A stretch of DNA of 64,000 bases from Burkholderiales bacterium (GCA_021287185.1 JAJTAZ010000019.1:38696-102695); one strand, 5' to 3'. Shown: positions 9,901-18,197, counted from the first letter of the stretch. Made by a program: numbers and translations. The notes: generated from the sequence alone by a model not told the origin.

Positions 9901-10581
9901 CTGAGCGCGCAGGCCAAACGCCGTTTGGAAGCGATTTGCCAAATGGAGGAACTCGGCTCAGGCTTTTTCCTCGCCATGCAGGACATGGAGATTCGCGGCG
10001 CGGGCGAAATCCTCGGCGAAAAACAATCGGGCAACATCACCGAAATCGGTTTTAGCCTGTACAACGACATGCTCAACGCAGCGATTAAATCTCTGAAAAA
10101 AGGCAAAGAACCCGACCTCACCGCCCCACTGGGCGTGACCACCGAAATCAATCTACACACCCCCGCCCTGCTGCCCGATAACTATTGCGGCAGTGTCAAT
10201 GAGCGGTTGAGCCTGTACAAACGCATGGCGAGCGCACCCGATGCCGCGACCCTTGACGAGATTGCCGAGGAAATCATTGACCGATTTGGTGAAATGCCGA
10301 CCCCTGCTCAAGCCCTACTCGAAACCCATCGCCTGCGTCTGCGTGCTGAGCAAATGGGCGTGACGAAAATGGACATTGCGCACGAACTCGGACAAATTCA
10401 TTTTGCCAAAGACGCGCCAATTGATGGCTTGTCACTCATTAAACTGATTCAATCTGACCGCAAAGTGCAACTCAACGGGCAAGACAAAATTAAAATCACC
10501 TACGCCATGCCCGAACTGGCGGATAAAGTTGCGCGAGTCAATCAAGTTTTGGATCAATTGCGCGTACAACCACACGATTGA
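6943..10581 (+). CDS. mfd: Transcription-repair coupling factor Mfd
   Basis: ATP-driven translocase that removes RNA polymerase stalled at DNA lesions and recruits UvrA. The N-terminal UvrB-like module includes DWETLPYDAFSPH. The RNA-polymerase-interacting (CarD-like) domain begins near residue 545 (GDPVVHSEHGIGRYHGL). The RecG-type helicase core has Walker A GDVGFGKTE near residue 693 and IDEEHRFGV near 792, and the TRCF C-terminal domain is complete. At 1212 residues it is about 65 longer than E. coli Mfd. The extra length is near residues 46-95, where six 7-residue repeats (EPAMTLN, ESAMSHY, EPATTPN and so on) are encoded by a 21-bp tandem repeat. All catalytic motifs are intact, so the protein is probably functional. 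Confidence 0.97.
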   Translation: MPANTYSFNFSALLPHLKIGQRYTMPMPHGSADALFLAQLARSAGGGDSKGRLRVEPAMTLNESAMSHYEPATTPNAPAMTHSEPETTSPKSAMTSTLVVLCANAQDAARLLAEIAYFDSTLRVLQLPDWETLPYDAFSPHHDLVSERLQTLYALTQRQCDVLLVPVSTALYRLSPPSFLLARTFSFAQNDTLDAAVLREQLVNAGYTAVSQVVAPGEFAFRGGLIDLFPMGSVLPFRIDLFGDTIESIKTFDVDTQRTLYPVPSVRLLPGREYPTDEAARAAFRNAWREHFEGDPTKHAIYKDIANGIFNAGIEYYLPLFFDTSATLFDYVQTNSTVVLHGAVSDAAQQFWADTQSRYGFLKGDITPILPPERLFMREDEWFTRMNAFAQLALRADANVSGHFAEHVSPVPDVRVSITAQEVQPFARLTDALRANARDGVRTVLLAESLGRQTTLSDTLSRQQISVQALGDWAQIIAADAVDTLYISHAPLERGFVVQNQLCLITENELYASSTGTRRTNRSGGRDKTSNVDMMIASLSELREGDPVVHSEHGIGRYHGLVNMDLGDGLTEFLHLSYADDTALYVPVSQLSVISRYAGADPEHAPLHNLGTDRWARTRKKAAEQIRDTAAELLNLYARRAMREGHAFPLNFADYEVFANDFGFETTPDQASAIAAVTHDLLDAKPMDRLVCGDVGFGKTEVALRAAFIAAMGGKQVCILAPTTLLAEQHFQTFSDRFANWPIRIAEVSRFVSGKKTNEVLEGLQKGSIDIVIGTHKLLSPNIQFERLGLVIIDEEHRFGVRQKEAMKNLRAEVDILTLTATPIPRTMGMAMEGVRDLSVIATAPQKRLAIKTFVRREEKSVIREAILRELKRGGQAYFLHNEVATIENRREMLAELIPEARIAIAHGQMHERDLERVMRDFYHGRANVLLCTTIIETGIDVPNANTIIMHRADKFGLAQLHQLRGRVGRSHHQAYAYLLIHHEDSLSAQAKRRLEAICQMEELGSGFFLAMQDMEIRGAGEILGEKQSGNITEIGFSLYNDMLNAAIKSLKKGKEPDLTAPLGVTTEINLHTPALLPDNYCGSVNERLSLYKRMASAPDAATLDEIAEEIIDRFGEMPTPAQALLETHRLRLRAEQMGVTKMDIAHELGQIHFAKDAPIDGLSLIKLIQSDRKVQLNGQDKIKITYAMPELADKVARVNQVLDQLRVQPHD
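7105..7230 (+). repeat. In-frame 21-bp tandem repeat (six copies) inside mfd
   Basis: The core CCGCAATGAC recurs exactly every 21 bases (the CGCAATG hexamer-plus starts at 7113, 7134, 7155, 7176, 7197 and 7218, with one or two substitutions in some copies). The first copy is preceded by a palindrome, ATTGCGGG-TCGAG-CCCGCAAT (about 7099-7119). Because the period is a multiple of three, the array adds 7-residue units without breaking the frame. Confidence 0.9.
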
Positions 10582-10643
10582 CCCCAATTGGGTGAATGGT
10601 TCAATTTGGCAAGATTTTATGCCCAACTGACCAAAAATCGGGT

Positions 10644-10649
10644 TACAAT
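10644..10649 (+). promoter_or_regulatory. Candidate -10 box of the trp operon
   Basis: TACAAT lies 7 bases before the ATG of the leader peptide. If it is used, transcription would begin at or next to that ATG and the leader peptide mRNA would be leaderless. No convincing -35 box is visible. Confidence 0.4.
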
Positions 10650-10656
10650 ACCGCCC

Positions 10657-10752
10657 ATGAAAACAGCAATCCGCCCCTCTTTTGATGTAACGACTTTGGT
10701 CACACATGGTCGTTGGCAAGTTTTGCATGGACGTTTGGGTTCGTGGCGATAA
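10657..10752 (+). CDS. trpL: Candidate trp leader peptide (31 aa, two Trp codons)
   Basis: A short ORF begins MKTAIRPSF and ends GRLGSWR, with Trp codons at 10714-10716 and 10744-10746. It lies between a -10-like box and a terminator hairpin directly before trpE, the position and content expected of an attenuator leader peptide. The Trp codons are not adjacent as in E. coli trpL, which lowers confidence. A CGTTTGGG segment inside the ORF (10732-10739) can pair with CCCAAACG (10776-10783), which could act as the antiterminator. Confidence 0.55.
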   Translation: MKTAIRPSFDVTTLVTHGRWQVLHGRLGSWR

Positions 10753-10784
10753 ATCTCGCCTATACTAAAGCAATCCCCAAACGC

Positions 10785-10814
10785 AACCGCACAGAACCCT
10801 CTGGCGGTTTTTTT
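10785..10814 (+). terminator. Attenuator-type terminator upstream of trpE
   Basis: AACCGC (10785-10790) pairs with GCGGTT (10804-10809), extended by CAG/CTG inside the stem with one bulged A. A run of seven T follows (10808-10814). It lies 35 bases upstream of trpE and downstream of the candidate leader peptide. The alternative pairing of 10732-10739 with 10776-10783 ends only 1 base before the stem, so competition would be by crowding or stacking rather than direct overlap. Confidence 0.65.
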
Positions 10815-10848
10815 ATGTAAAACCCCTTGCAAAAATGTCGAGAAACCT

Positions 10849-12333
10849 ATGCTTACTCAAACCCAATTTACCCAACTGATTGAACAAGGCTACAACTACA
10901 TTCCCCTGTCCATTGAGACTTTTGCGGATTTGGACACGCCTTTGTCCATCTATCTCAAACTGGCCAACGCACCGTATAGTTATTTACTGGAATCGGTCAT
11001 CGGTGGCGAGCGTTCGGGGCGTTACTCCATCATCGGTCTGCCCTGCCACACCCGCTTTACCAAACAAGACGGCGTGGTGCGCGAATTTGCAGGTGAGGTG
11101 TGTGTCGCCGAACACGCGAATACGGATTTATTCGACTTCACCCGCGCCTACCTCAAACGCAAAAAAGTCCCCAAACTCGATGCAGACAGCCATGCGCGCT
11201 ACAGCGGCGGTTTGGTCGGTTATTTTGCTTACGATACCGTGCGCGAGATTGAGCACAAACTCGCCAACAGCACACCGCCCGACGATGTGGGCATACCCGA
11301 TTTGCACCTGATGCTTTCAGAAGAACTCGCCGTGGTCGACAATCTACTCGGCAAAGTCTATTTGACGGTCTATGCCGATGTCAACCAACCCAATGCGTAT
11401 GCGCGCGCAGTGGCGCGTTTACAATACATGCTGGATACTTTGCGCCAACCGCTCACACTGCCCGCCAGCCCTGCGGTCACCGAGCATGAAGCACGTTCGG
11501 ACTACGGCGATACTGCGTTTAAACGCGATGTATTGCGTTGCAAAGAATACATCAGCGCGGGCGACTGTATGCAAGTGGTTCTCTCGCAACGCACACAACG
11601 CCGCTTTGAAGCCGAACCCATCAATCTATACCGCGCCCTGCGCGCGCTCAATCCTTCGCCGTATATGTACTTCATGCACTTGAACGACACGCATGTGGTC
11701 GGCGCATCGCCTGAAATTTTGGTCAAAATGGATGCCGAACGCATGGCCACCGTGCGCCCGATTGCAGGCACGCGCAAGCGCGGTGCGAACGCAGCCGAGG
11801 ACGCACGACTGTCTGCGGATTTACGCGCGGACGCTAAGGAATGCGCCGAGCATTTGATGCTGATTGACTTGGGACGCAACGACATTGGGCGCATCGCCGA
11901 CATCGGCACAGTTGAAGTCACCGAGCAAATGGTCATCGAAAAATACTCGCATGTTTTGCACATGGTCTCAAATGTGCAAGGGCGCGTGCGCGAAGATTTA
12001 GACGCGATTGATGTGCTCAAAGCGACTTTCCCCGCAGGCACATTGTCGGGCGCACCGAAAATTCGGGCGATGGAAATATTGGATGAACTCGAGCCGACCA
12101 AACGCGGTGTGTATGGCGGCGCGGTGGGACACATCGGCTTTTTTGACAACATGGACTTGGCGATTGCGATTCGCACCGCGGTGATTAAAAACAAACAACT
12201 GTACGTGCAAGCAGGCGCAGGCATCGTGGCAGATTCTGACCCTGATTCGGAATGGGTAGAGACGCAAAACAAAATGCGCGCCGTGTTGCAAGCCGCCAGT
12301 TTGGCGTGCGCGGGTTTGGATACGATAATTTGA
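10849..12333 (+). CDS. trpE: Anthranilate synthase component I
   Basis: Converts chorismate and ammonia (supplied by TrpG) to anthranilate, the first committed step to tryptophan. The 494-residue length is normal. The N-terminal region has the LLESVIGGERSGRYSIIG element of the tryptophan-feedback site. The chorismate-binding core includes GASPEILVKM, RPIAGTRKRG, LIDLGRNDIGR and TFPAGTLSGAPKIRAMEI. It is the first structural gene of the trp operon. Its normal partner trpG is not next but 2.7 kb downstream, beyond the inserted RT and nuclease genes. Confidence 0.97.
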   Translation: MLTQTQFTQLIEQGYNYIPLSIETFADLDTPLSIYLKLANAPYSYLLESVIGGERSGRYSIIGLPCHTRFTKQDGVVREFAGEVCVAEHANTDLFDFTRAYLKRKKVPKLDADSHARYSGGLVGYFAYDTVREIEHKLANSTPPDDVGIPDLHLMLSEELAVVDNLLGKVYLTVYADVNQPNAYARAVARLQYMLDTLRQPLTLPASPAVTEHEARSDYGDTAFKRDVLRCKEYISAGDCMQVVLSQRTQRRFEAEPINLYRALRALNPSPYMYFMHLNDTHVVGASPEILVKMDAERMATVRPIAGTRKRGANAAEDARLSADLRADAKECAEHLMLIDLGRNDIGRIADIGTVEVTEQMVIEKYSHVLHMVSNVQGRVREDLDAIDVLKATFPAGTLSGAPKIRAMEILDELEPTKRGVYGGAVGHIGFFDNMDLAIAIRTAVIKNKQLYVQAGAGIVADSDPDSEWVETQNKMRAVLQAASLACAGLDTII

Positions 12334-12364
12334 TAATCCAAATAATCTCAGATTGGTTTGAACA

Positions 12365-14014
12365 ATGGCAAAGTTAATTACTCAGTTAAGCGCGGCAAGA
12401 GCAAAGGCATTCTTTTTGCGAGCAGAAAGTTATTGCTCTCTCTCATTGCCTTCGTACTTTGATTTTAATCCAATTCTCAAAAGTGTTTACTTTAAGCAAA
12501 AAGGAAAAAAATTAAACTCAATCAAAAACGAAAATGAATTTAAGGACATCGAAAATCCCAATGTCACCATTTATGCAAACAAGGATGGTAAATATGCGTG
12601 GAGACCACACACACTAATTCATCCCGTTTTATATATTGATTTAATTCAAACCATCACCGAACCAACTCATTGGAAATTTATTAAAACGCGTTTCGAGAAA
12701 TCTAAACGTAATACCCATATTGAGTGTGTAAGTATTCCCTGTGTCTCTGCACGCAGCAAATCTCGTCTTCAATCAAATAAGGAGCAATCAAATTCTGTCA
12801 AAGAAGAATCACCCAACGAAATTAAATCAAACCACAAAAAGCATTCAGCATTGCAAATTCAAAATTGGTGGGAAACTTTTGAACAGCGTTCAATCCAATT
12901 AGGATTGGAATTTGAGTGCTTTTTACAAACAGACATTGCTGATTTTTATCCATCCATTTACACCCATACCATCCCGTGGGCATTACATGGTCGCACATTT
13001 TCCAAAAGCAACACAAAAACCAAAAATCTAATTGGAAATTGCATAGACAATCATCTACAAAGCATGCAAAATCGTCAAACCAATGGTATCCCACAAGGCA
13101 GTACAGTTATGGATTTTATTGCTGAAATGGTTTTGGGTTATGCTGACAGATTGTTGAGTATTTGTTTAAAAAAGAAGAAAATAACGGAGTATAAAATTCT
13201 TCGTTACCGTGACGATTACCGTATATTTACAAACAACCCAAAATTAGCACAAGATATTGCCAAAGAATTAACTATTGTCTTATTAAACTTAAACTTGAAA
13301 CTAAACACTTCAAAAACAAAAGTTTCCAACAATATTGTGATTGACTCTGTAAAGGAAGAAAAACGGTATTGGCTTGACCGCGTGTCAAAACCAACATATC
13401 TACCAAAGCAACTATTACAGATTACAATTTACGCAGAACAATTCCCAAATGCTGGATATTTATCAAAAGTCTTGACGGATTTTTTTGACAAGTTGAGTGA
13501 ATCCAACGAAAACAAGGAAAATAATGACAGCGAAACATTAAGTATGCTTAGTATGTGTGTGAATTTACTGTTAAAAAATCCAAGGTCCATACCCGTTACA
13601 GTATCTATCATCAGCGTTCTACTTAATCGACTATCGAATACAAATATGCGAGATGAGTGTATTGAAAAAATCAGTAAAAAAATTTCTACTGTTGTCCATA
13701 CTGATTTTCTTGAGGTCTGGGTGCAACGTTTAACGTTACCTATTGAACGCAAAAACGTACGAAGTGATAAGCTCATTGCGCCGTTCTTCCCGTCAAATTT
13801 AGTTCAACCACTAAAACCTTCATACACAATATACAAGAACCCATTATCTCTATCGATAACCGAAACTAAACCGCTATTTAGCAAAACTTGGATAAGTTGT
13901 ATAGCTATTCAATCAGCACTGGATACTCTTATTTTTAATCAATCTGTTATAGACAACCTAAGTGAGATTATTGAACGCAGAGAATTTGAGATTTTTACAA
14001 ATTACCACGGATAA
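12365..14014 (+). CDS. Reverse transcriptase of the defence-associated/unknown-group type
   Basis: A 549-residue protein with intact RT palm motifs: motif A LQTDIADFYPSIY (catalytic D190), motif B NGIPQGST (241-247), motif C YRDD (281-284) and a motif D/E-like NTSKTK (314-319). There is no group II intron maturase or HNH domain, and no retron msr/msd can be placed in the 31-bp gap upstream. Residues 330-549 look helical and match no domain I recognise, as in Abi/DRT-type RTs that resist phage. The gene is visibly AT-richer than trpE or trpG, which suggests transfer. It starts 31 bp after trpE with no clear promoter and only a weak ribosome site, so it is probably read from the trp promoter. 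I cannot assign a DRT subclass. Confidence 0.85.
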   Translation: MAKLITQLSAARAKAFFLRAESYCSLSLPSYFDFNPILKSVYFKQKGKKLNSIKNENEFKDIENPNVTIYANKDGKYAWRPHTLIHPVLYIDLIQTITEPTHWKFIKTRFEKSKRNTHIECVSIPCVSARSKSRLQSNKEQSNSVKEESPNEIKSNHKKHSALQIQNWWETFEQRSIQLGLEFECFLQTDIADFYPSIYTHTIPWALHGRTFSKSNTKTKNLIGNCIDNHLQSMQNRQTNGIPQGSTVMDFIAEMVLGYADRLLSICLKKKKITEYKILRYRDDYRIFTNNPKLAQDIAKELTIVLLNLNLKLNTSKTKVSNNIVIDSVKEEKRYWLDRVSKPTYLPKQLLQITIYAEQFPNAGYLSKVLTDFFDKLSESNENKENNDSETLSMLSMCVNLLLKNPRSIPVTVSIISVLLNRLSNTNMRDECIEKISKKISTVVHTDFLEVWVQRLTLPIERKNVRSDKLIAPFFPSNLVQPLKPSYTIYKNPLSLSITETKPLFSKTWISCIAIQSALDTLIFNQSVIDNLSEIIERREFEIFTNYHG

Positions 14015-14039
14015 GCTTCCAATTATTTCGAGAAAAACC

Positions 14040-15065
14040 ATGCCCAACCTCACCCCACCCACCGACTACGCGCTTTGGCTTGCGGAACTTAAAACCCGCA
14101 TCCATAACGCACAGCAACGCGCCAGTCTCGCGGTCAATCGTGAGTTGGTGCTATTGTATTGGCAAATCGGGCGCGATATTTTGAGCCGCCAGTCAGCTCA
14201 GGGTTGGGGTGCGAAAGTGATTGAACGTTTGGCGCAGGATTTACACACGGCTTTTCCGCTGATGAAGGGTTTATCTTCGCGCAATCTGAAATACATGCGT
14301 GCTTTTGCCGAAGCGTGGCAGGATGAGGCAATTGTGCAAGAGGTGCTTGCACAATTGCCGTGGTATCATCAATTGGCTCTGTTGGATAAATTAAATGGCG
14401 CGGAGCAACGCCTTTGGTATGCCAAAAAAGCCATAGAAAACAACTGGTCACGCAATGTCTTGGTCATGCAAATTGAAACACAACTGATTGAACGCCAAGG
14501 CAAAGCCGTCACCAATTTTGAACAGCACTTGCCAGCACCGCAATCTGATTTAGCAATTGAAAGCCTGAAAGACCCGTATCGTTTTGATTTTCTGAGCCTG
14601 AGCGACAAGGTTCGGGAGCGCGATATTGAGCGCGAATTGGTCAAACATGTGACGGATTTTTTGTTAGAACTCGGTGCGGGTTTTGCCTTTGTGGGACAGC
14701 AAGTTCATATCGAAGTTGGTGGTGAGGATTTTTATATAGACTTGCTTTTTTACCACTTGAAATTGCGTTGTTATGTGGTGATTGAACTCAAAACAGGCGA
14801 CTTTAAACCCGAACATTTGGGGCAATTGGGCTTTTATCTGACCGCAGTGGATAGGCAAGTAAAATCCGAGCACGATACGCAAACGATTGGCTTACTGCTG
14901 TGCAAGAACAAAAACAAAATTGTTGCTGAATACGCACTGAGCGATAAAAATCAACCGATGGGCGTGGCGGAATATCAACTACTGGCTTCACTACCCGCAG
15001 CGATGAAGGCGCAGTTACCCAGTATTCAAGAGATTGAACAAGAATTTCAAGGAAATGATTTATGA
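14040..15065 (+). CDS. DUF1016/YhcG-like PDDEXK nuclease-domain protein
   Basis: A 341-residue protein of the YhcG family. The N-terminal DUF1016 region includes [15 protein letters not shown] and [13 protein letters not shown]; the C-terminal half is a PD-(D/E)XK fold with D234 ([13 protein letters not shown]), E249-x-K251 (VVIELKTG) and Q262. The family is common in defence islands and beside restriction systems, but its activity is poorly defined. The ATG at 14040 is chosen because GAGAAA precedes it and the upstream 26 codons do not resemble the family. It begins 25 bp after the RT gene. Its TGA overlaps the trpG ATG (ATGA), implying translational coupling. Its base composition looks host-like, unlike the RT gene. 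Confidence 0.88.
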   Translation: MPNLTPPTDYALWLAELKTRIHNAQQRASLAVNRELVLLYWQIGRDILSRQSAQGWGAKVIERLAQDLHTAFPLMKGLSSRNLKYMRAFAEAWQDEAIVQEVLAQLPWYHQLALLDKLNGAEQRLWYAKKAIENNWSRNVLVMQIETQLIERQGKAVTNFEQHLPAPQSDLAIESLKDPYRFDFLSLSDKVRERDIERELVKHVTDFLLELGAGFAFVGQQVHIEVGGEDFYIDLLFYHLKLRCYVVIELKTGDFKPEHLGQLGFYLTAVDRQVKSEHDTQTIGLLLCKNKNKIVAEYALSDKNQPMGVAEYQLLASLPAAMKAQLPSIQEIEQEFQGNDL

Positions 15066-15670
15066 AGCAAACCAATACTCAACCTCATGTCTTTATGATA
15101 GACAACTACGACTCATTCACCTTCAACCTCGTGCAGTATTTCGGCGAATTGGGCGCGAAGGTCACGGTCAAGCGCAACGATGAAATCAGCCTTGCCGACA
15201 TCGAAGCCGCCCAACCCACACATTTGTGTCTCTCGCCTGGCCCCTGCACACCAACTGAAGCAGGGATTTGTTTAAATGCGTTGGATTATTTTAAGGGACG
15301 ATTACCCATCCTCGGCGTGTGCCTCGGTCACCAATCCATCGGTCAAGCGTTCGGCGGCAATATCGTGCGTGCACGTGCACCGATGCACGGCAAGGTCGAT
15401 GTCTTACAACACACGGGCGAAGGCGTGTTTGCCAACCTACCCAATCCGTTTAACGTGACGCGCTACCACTCATTGGTGATTGAGCGCGACACTCTGCCCG
15501 ATTGTTTGCACATCACCGCATGGGCAGGTGGGAACGAACAAACAAGCGAAATTATGGGGGTGCGCCACAACACCTTCAATATCGAAGGCGTACAATTTCA
15601 CCCTGAATCCATCATGAGTGAACACGGTCACGCCATGTTGCAAAATTTTCTCAATCAAACCCAAGGTTAA
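15062..15670 (+). CDS. trpG: Anthranilate synthase component II (glutamine amidotransferase)
   Basis: Supplies ammonia from glutamine to TrpE and may also serve PabB. A class I amidotransferase of 202 residues with nucleophile C87 in LGVCLGHQ and H180/E182 in [21 protein letters not shown] at the N-terminus is typical of TrpG/PabA. The start is fixed by the 4-base overlap with the upstream nuclease gene. trpD follows after 8 bases. Confidence 0.97.
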   Translation: MKQTNTQPHVFMIDNYDSFTFNLVQYFGELGAKVTVKRNDEISLADIEAAQPTHLCLSPGPCTPTEAGICLNALDYFKGRLPILGVCLGHQSIGQAFGGNIVRARAPMHGKVDVLQHTGEGVFANLPNPFNVTRYHSLVIERDTLPDCLHITAWAGGNEQTSEIMGVRHNTFNIEGVQFHPESIMSEHGHAMLQNFLNQTQG

Positions 15671-15678
15671 GGAACATC

Positions 15679-16704
15679 ATGCACACCAAAGAAATCATTG
15701 AACAGCTGCTCCAAGGCAATGACTTGCCACCCATCGTGATGCGCGACTTTGTGACCCAAATGATGACAGGCAGTGCGTCGCCTGTGGCTGCGGGCGCGAT
15801 TTTGATTGCCCTGCGTGCCAAAGGTGAATCCATGCGCGAACTGGTGACCGCCGCCGAAGTGATGCGTGATTTTGCCAACCACGTGGTCATGCCAGCAGGC
15901 ACGCCCTTATTGGATATTGTCGGCACAGGGGGCGATGGCACATCAACGTTTAATATTTCGACGACTTGCTTGTTCGTAATTGCGGCAGCAGGCGGTCAGG
16001 TTGCCAAACACGGCAATCGCAGTGTTTCGAGTAAATCAGGCTCAGCCGATGCGATTGAAGCACTCGGCGCAAACCTCAATCTAAACGCCAAGCAAGTCGC
16101 ACAGTGCATCAGCCAAACAGGCATGGGTTTTATGTTTGCACCCAACCACCACCCTGCGATGCGCCACATCAGTCCAATTCGTAAAGAACTCGGCGTGCGC
16201 ACCCTGTTTAATATGATTGGTCCGCTGGCAAACCCCGCCAATGCGCCGTATATGCTCATGGGGGTATTTTCGCGTCATCTATTGCCCGTCATGTCCGAAG
16301 TCTTGCGCCAGTTGGGCACGAAACGCGCGTTGGTGGTGTATTCAGAAGATGGTATGGATGAAGTGTCGATTTTCGCCCCGACCTATGTCTCAGAACTCAG
16401 AGATGGTCACATCCGAGAGTACACGATTAATCCAAACCACTTTAATTTTGATTACGCCAGCATCCATGATATTCGTGTGCAAAGCCCTGAGCAGTCCATT
16501 GAGATGATGAAAACGGCTTTGAGCGGCGCACCGAGTGCCGCACGCGACATCGTACTGCTGAATTCAGGTGTTGCTTTATACACCTTGGGTATGTGCAAAA
16601 CCATTGAGCAAGGCGTGGACAAGGCACGCGAAGTGATTGATTCTGGCAAACCTTTAGAGAAAATCGCTGAATACGTTGCTTTTACCCAGCAATTTAAAGA
16701 ATAA
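15679..16704 (+). CDS. trpD: Anthranilate phosphoribosyltransferase
   Basis: Transfers phosphoribose from PRPP to anthranilate. 341 residues with the PRPP-binding DIVGTGGDGTSTFNIST motif, the KHGNRSVSSKSGSAD anthranilate-site segment, and the HHPAMRHISPIRKELGVRT region typical of the family. AAGGAACATC upstream gives a good ribosome site. It follows trpG directly and precedes trpC by 34 bases. Confidence 0.97.
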   Translation: MHTKEIIEQLLQGNDLPPIVMRDFVTQMMTGSASPVAAGAILIALRAKGESMRELVTAAEVMRDFANHVVMPAGTPLLDIVGTGGDGTSTFNISTTCLFVIAAAGGQVAKHGNRSVSSKSGSADAIEALGANLNLNAKQVAQCISQTGMGFMFAPNHHPAMRHISPIRKELGVRTLFNMIGPLANPANAPYMLMGVFSRHLLPVMSEVLRQLGTKRALVVYSEDGMDEVSIFAPTYVSELRDGHIREYTINPNHFNFDYASIHDIRVQSPEQSIEMMKTALSGAPSAARDIVLLNSGVALYTLGMCKTIEQGVDKAREVIDSGKPLEKIAEYVAFTQQFKE

Positions 16705-16738
16705 ATCAAAGAATCCATGAAAGAATGAATCCATTTCC

Positions 16739-17536
16739 ATGAGCGACATTTTAAATAAAATCATTGCCACCAAGCACATCGAAATCGCACGCGCACGTGA
16801 ATTGGTGTCCGATACCGAAATGGCCAACCTTGCACAAGCCGCAGCGAACAATAACCCCGCACGTGATTTTGTCGGCGCAATTCGTTCGCGCGTGGCCGCC
16901 AAGCAATCTGCGGTGATTGCCGAAATCAAAAAAGCCTCGCCTTCCAAAGGGGTGCTGCGCGAACACTTTCTGCCCGCACAAATTGCACGTGAATATGAAT
17001 TCGCGGGTGCGGCATGTCTGTCGGTGCTCACCGACGAACAGTATTTTCAAGGACACGCCGATTACCTAAAATCCGCGCGCGCTGCTTGCGCCCTGCCCGT
17101 GTTGCGCAAAGATTTTATGGTGGATGTCTATCAAGTCGATCAAGCACGTGCTTGGGGCGCGGATGCCATTTTACTCATCGCCGCCTCATTGACTTTGGAT
17201 GAGATGAAAGTCATGGAGCAGCACGCATTCAATTTGGGTATGGCGGTTTTGGTCGAAGTGCACAACCGCGAAGAACTGCACACCGCGCTCAAATTACACA
17301 CCCCATTGCTCGGTATCAATAATCGCAATCTGCGCACATTTGAGGTTAGCCTACAAAACACCTTTGATTTACTGGCGGACATCCCCAAGGACAAAATCGT
17401 GGTGACTGAATCGGGCATTGCTACGACGGACGATGTGGCACAAATGCACGCGCACGAAGTTTATGCCTTTTTGGTTGGTGAAGCGTTTATGCGTGAAGCC
17501 CATGCGGGTGATGCGCTCAAAAAACTATTTTTCTAA
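16739..17536 (+). CDS. trpC: Indole-3-glycerol phosphate synthase
   Basis: Closes the indole ring from CdRP. A TIM-barrel enzyme of 265 residues with family motifs [47 protein letters not shown] and VTESGI. It is monofunctional, with no TrpF domain. It is the last trp gene here; trpF, trpB and trpA are not in the window. The next gene starts 3 bases after its stop. Confidence 0.97.
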   Translation: MSDILNKIIATKHIEIARARELVSDTEMANLAQAAANNNPARDFVGAIRSRVAAKQSAVIAEIKKASPSKGVLREHFLPAQIAREYEFAGAACLSVLTDEQYFQGHADYLKSARAACALPVLRKDFMVDVYQVDQARAWGADAILLIAASLTLDEMKVMEQHAFNLGMAVLVEVHNREELHTALKLHTPLLGINNRNLRTFEVSLQNTFDLLADIPKDKIVVTESGIATTDDVAQMHAHEVYAFLVGEAFMREAHAGDALKKLFF

Positions 17537-17539
17537 ACC

Positions 17540-18184
17540 ATGTCCCACATCGAATACGAAATCGCCTTGGACTTGGGTCACACTTGCCCCAACGAGGCTT
17601 TTGCATGGCTGTCGCAATTACCCGATTGCGCCTATGTACGCACCACGCAGTTGCTCAATATTTATTTCGATACCCCTAATCATGATTTGAAACGCGCCAA
17701 AGCAGCCTTGCGGTTGCGATACGATACCCAAGCCAATTGCTGGCTGCAAACCCTCAAAACAGCAGGACGCGAACACAACGGCATGAGTGCGCGCCAAGAG
17801 TGGGAAGTCGTGCTGCCCGCGTCAGAAACAGACGTACCTGCATGGCAACTCGAACTGTTCTCTCCCGATGCGCAAGCCTACCTTGCGCCGATTGCGCCCG
17901 CCATGCGCCCGCTGTTTCACACAGATTTTAAGCGCGATATTTTTGATTACCGACAGGGTGACAATCATTATGAATGGGCAATTGACCGTGGAGAAATCCG
18001 TTCAGCGCATGAGGAGCATCCCGCACGCATCAGTATTCAAGATTTAGAAATTGAACTCAAGCAAGGTAATGTTGATTCAATGCGCGCACTCGCTGAACGC
18101 GCGCGCACTGCGCTCAATGCCCAACCACAATACTTATCAAAAGCCGCGCGCGGTTATGCTTTGTTCTCAAACGCGCCCAAATGA
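17540..18184 (+). CDS. CYTH-domain (triphosphate tunnel) protein
   Basis: A 214-residue protein of the CYTH/TTM fold, whose members hydrolyse inorganic triphosphate or make cAMP or thiamine-triphosphate products. The N-terminal strand reads IEYEIAL, so the usual ExExK signature is altered: E5 and E7 are kept but the Lys position is Ala9. Later basic and acidic tunnel residues remain (AALRLRYD, QTLKTAG, DLEIELKQG). It follows trpC by 3 bases, so it may be read with the trp operon. The substrate cannot be predicted. A terminator follows. Confidence 0.75.
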   Translation: MSHIEYEIALDLGHTCPNEAFAWLSQLPDCAYVRTTQLLNIYFDTPNHDLKRAKAALRLRYDTQANCWLQTLKTAGREHNGMSARQEWEVVLPASETDVPAWQLELFSPDAQAYLAPIAPAMRPLFHTDFKRDIFDYRQGDNHYEWAIDRGEIRSAHEEHPARISIQDLEIELKQGNVDSMRALAERARTALNAQPQYLSKAARGYALFSNAPK

Positions 18185-18197
18185 GATTGCTTAAAAA

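Noticed and set aside
11502..12341. 279-codon minus-strand frame opposite trpE
   Set aside because: Shadow of trpE codon bias; low-complexity Ser/Thr-rich product without domains.
12334..12364. Retron-type msr/msd RNA before the RT
   Set aside because: The gap is 31 bases and has no inverted repeats; an ncRNA elsewhere cannot be excluded.
12300..15070. Insertion sequence or transposon ends around the RT-nuclease pair
   Set aside because: No transposase, terminal inverted repeats or obvious target duplication were found at either edge.
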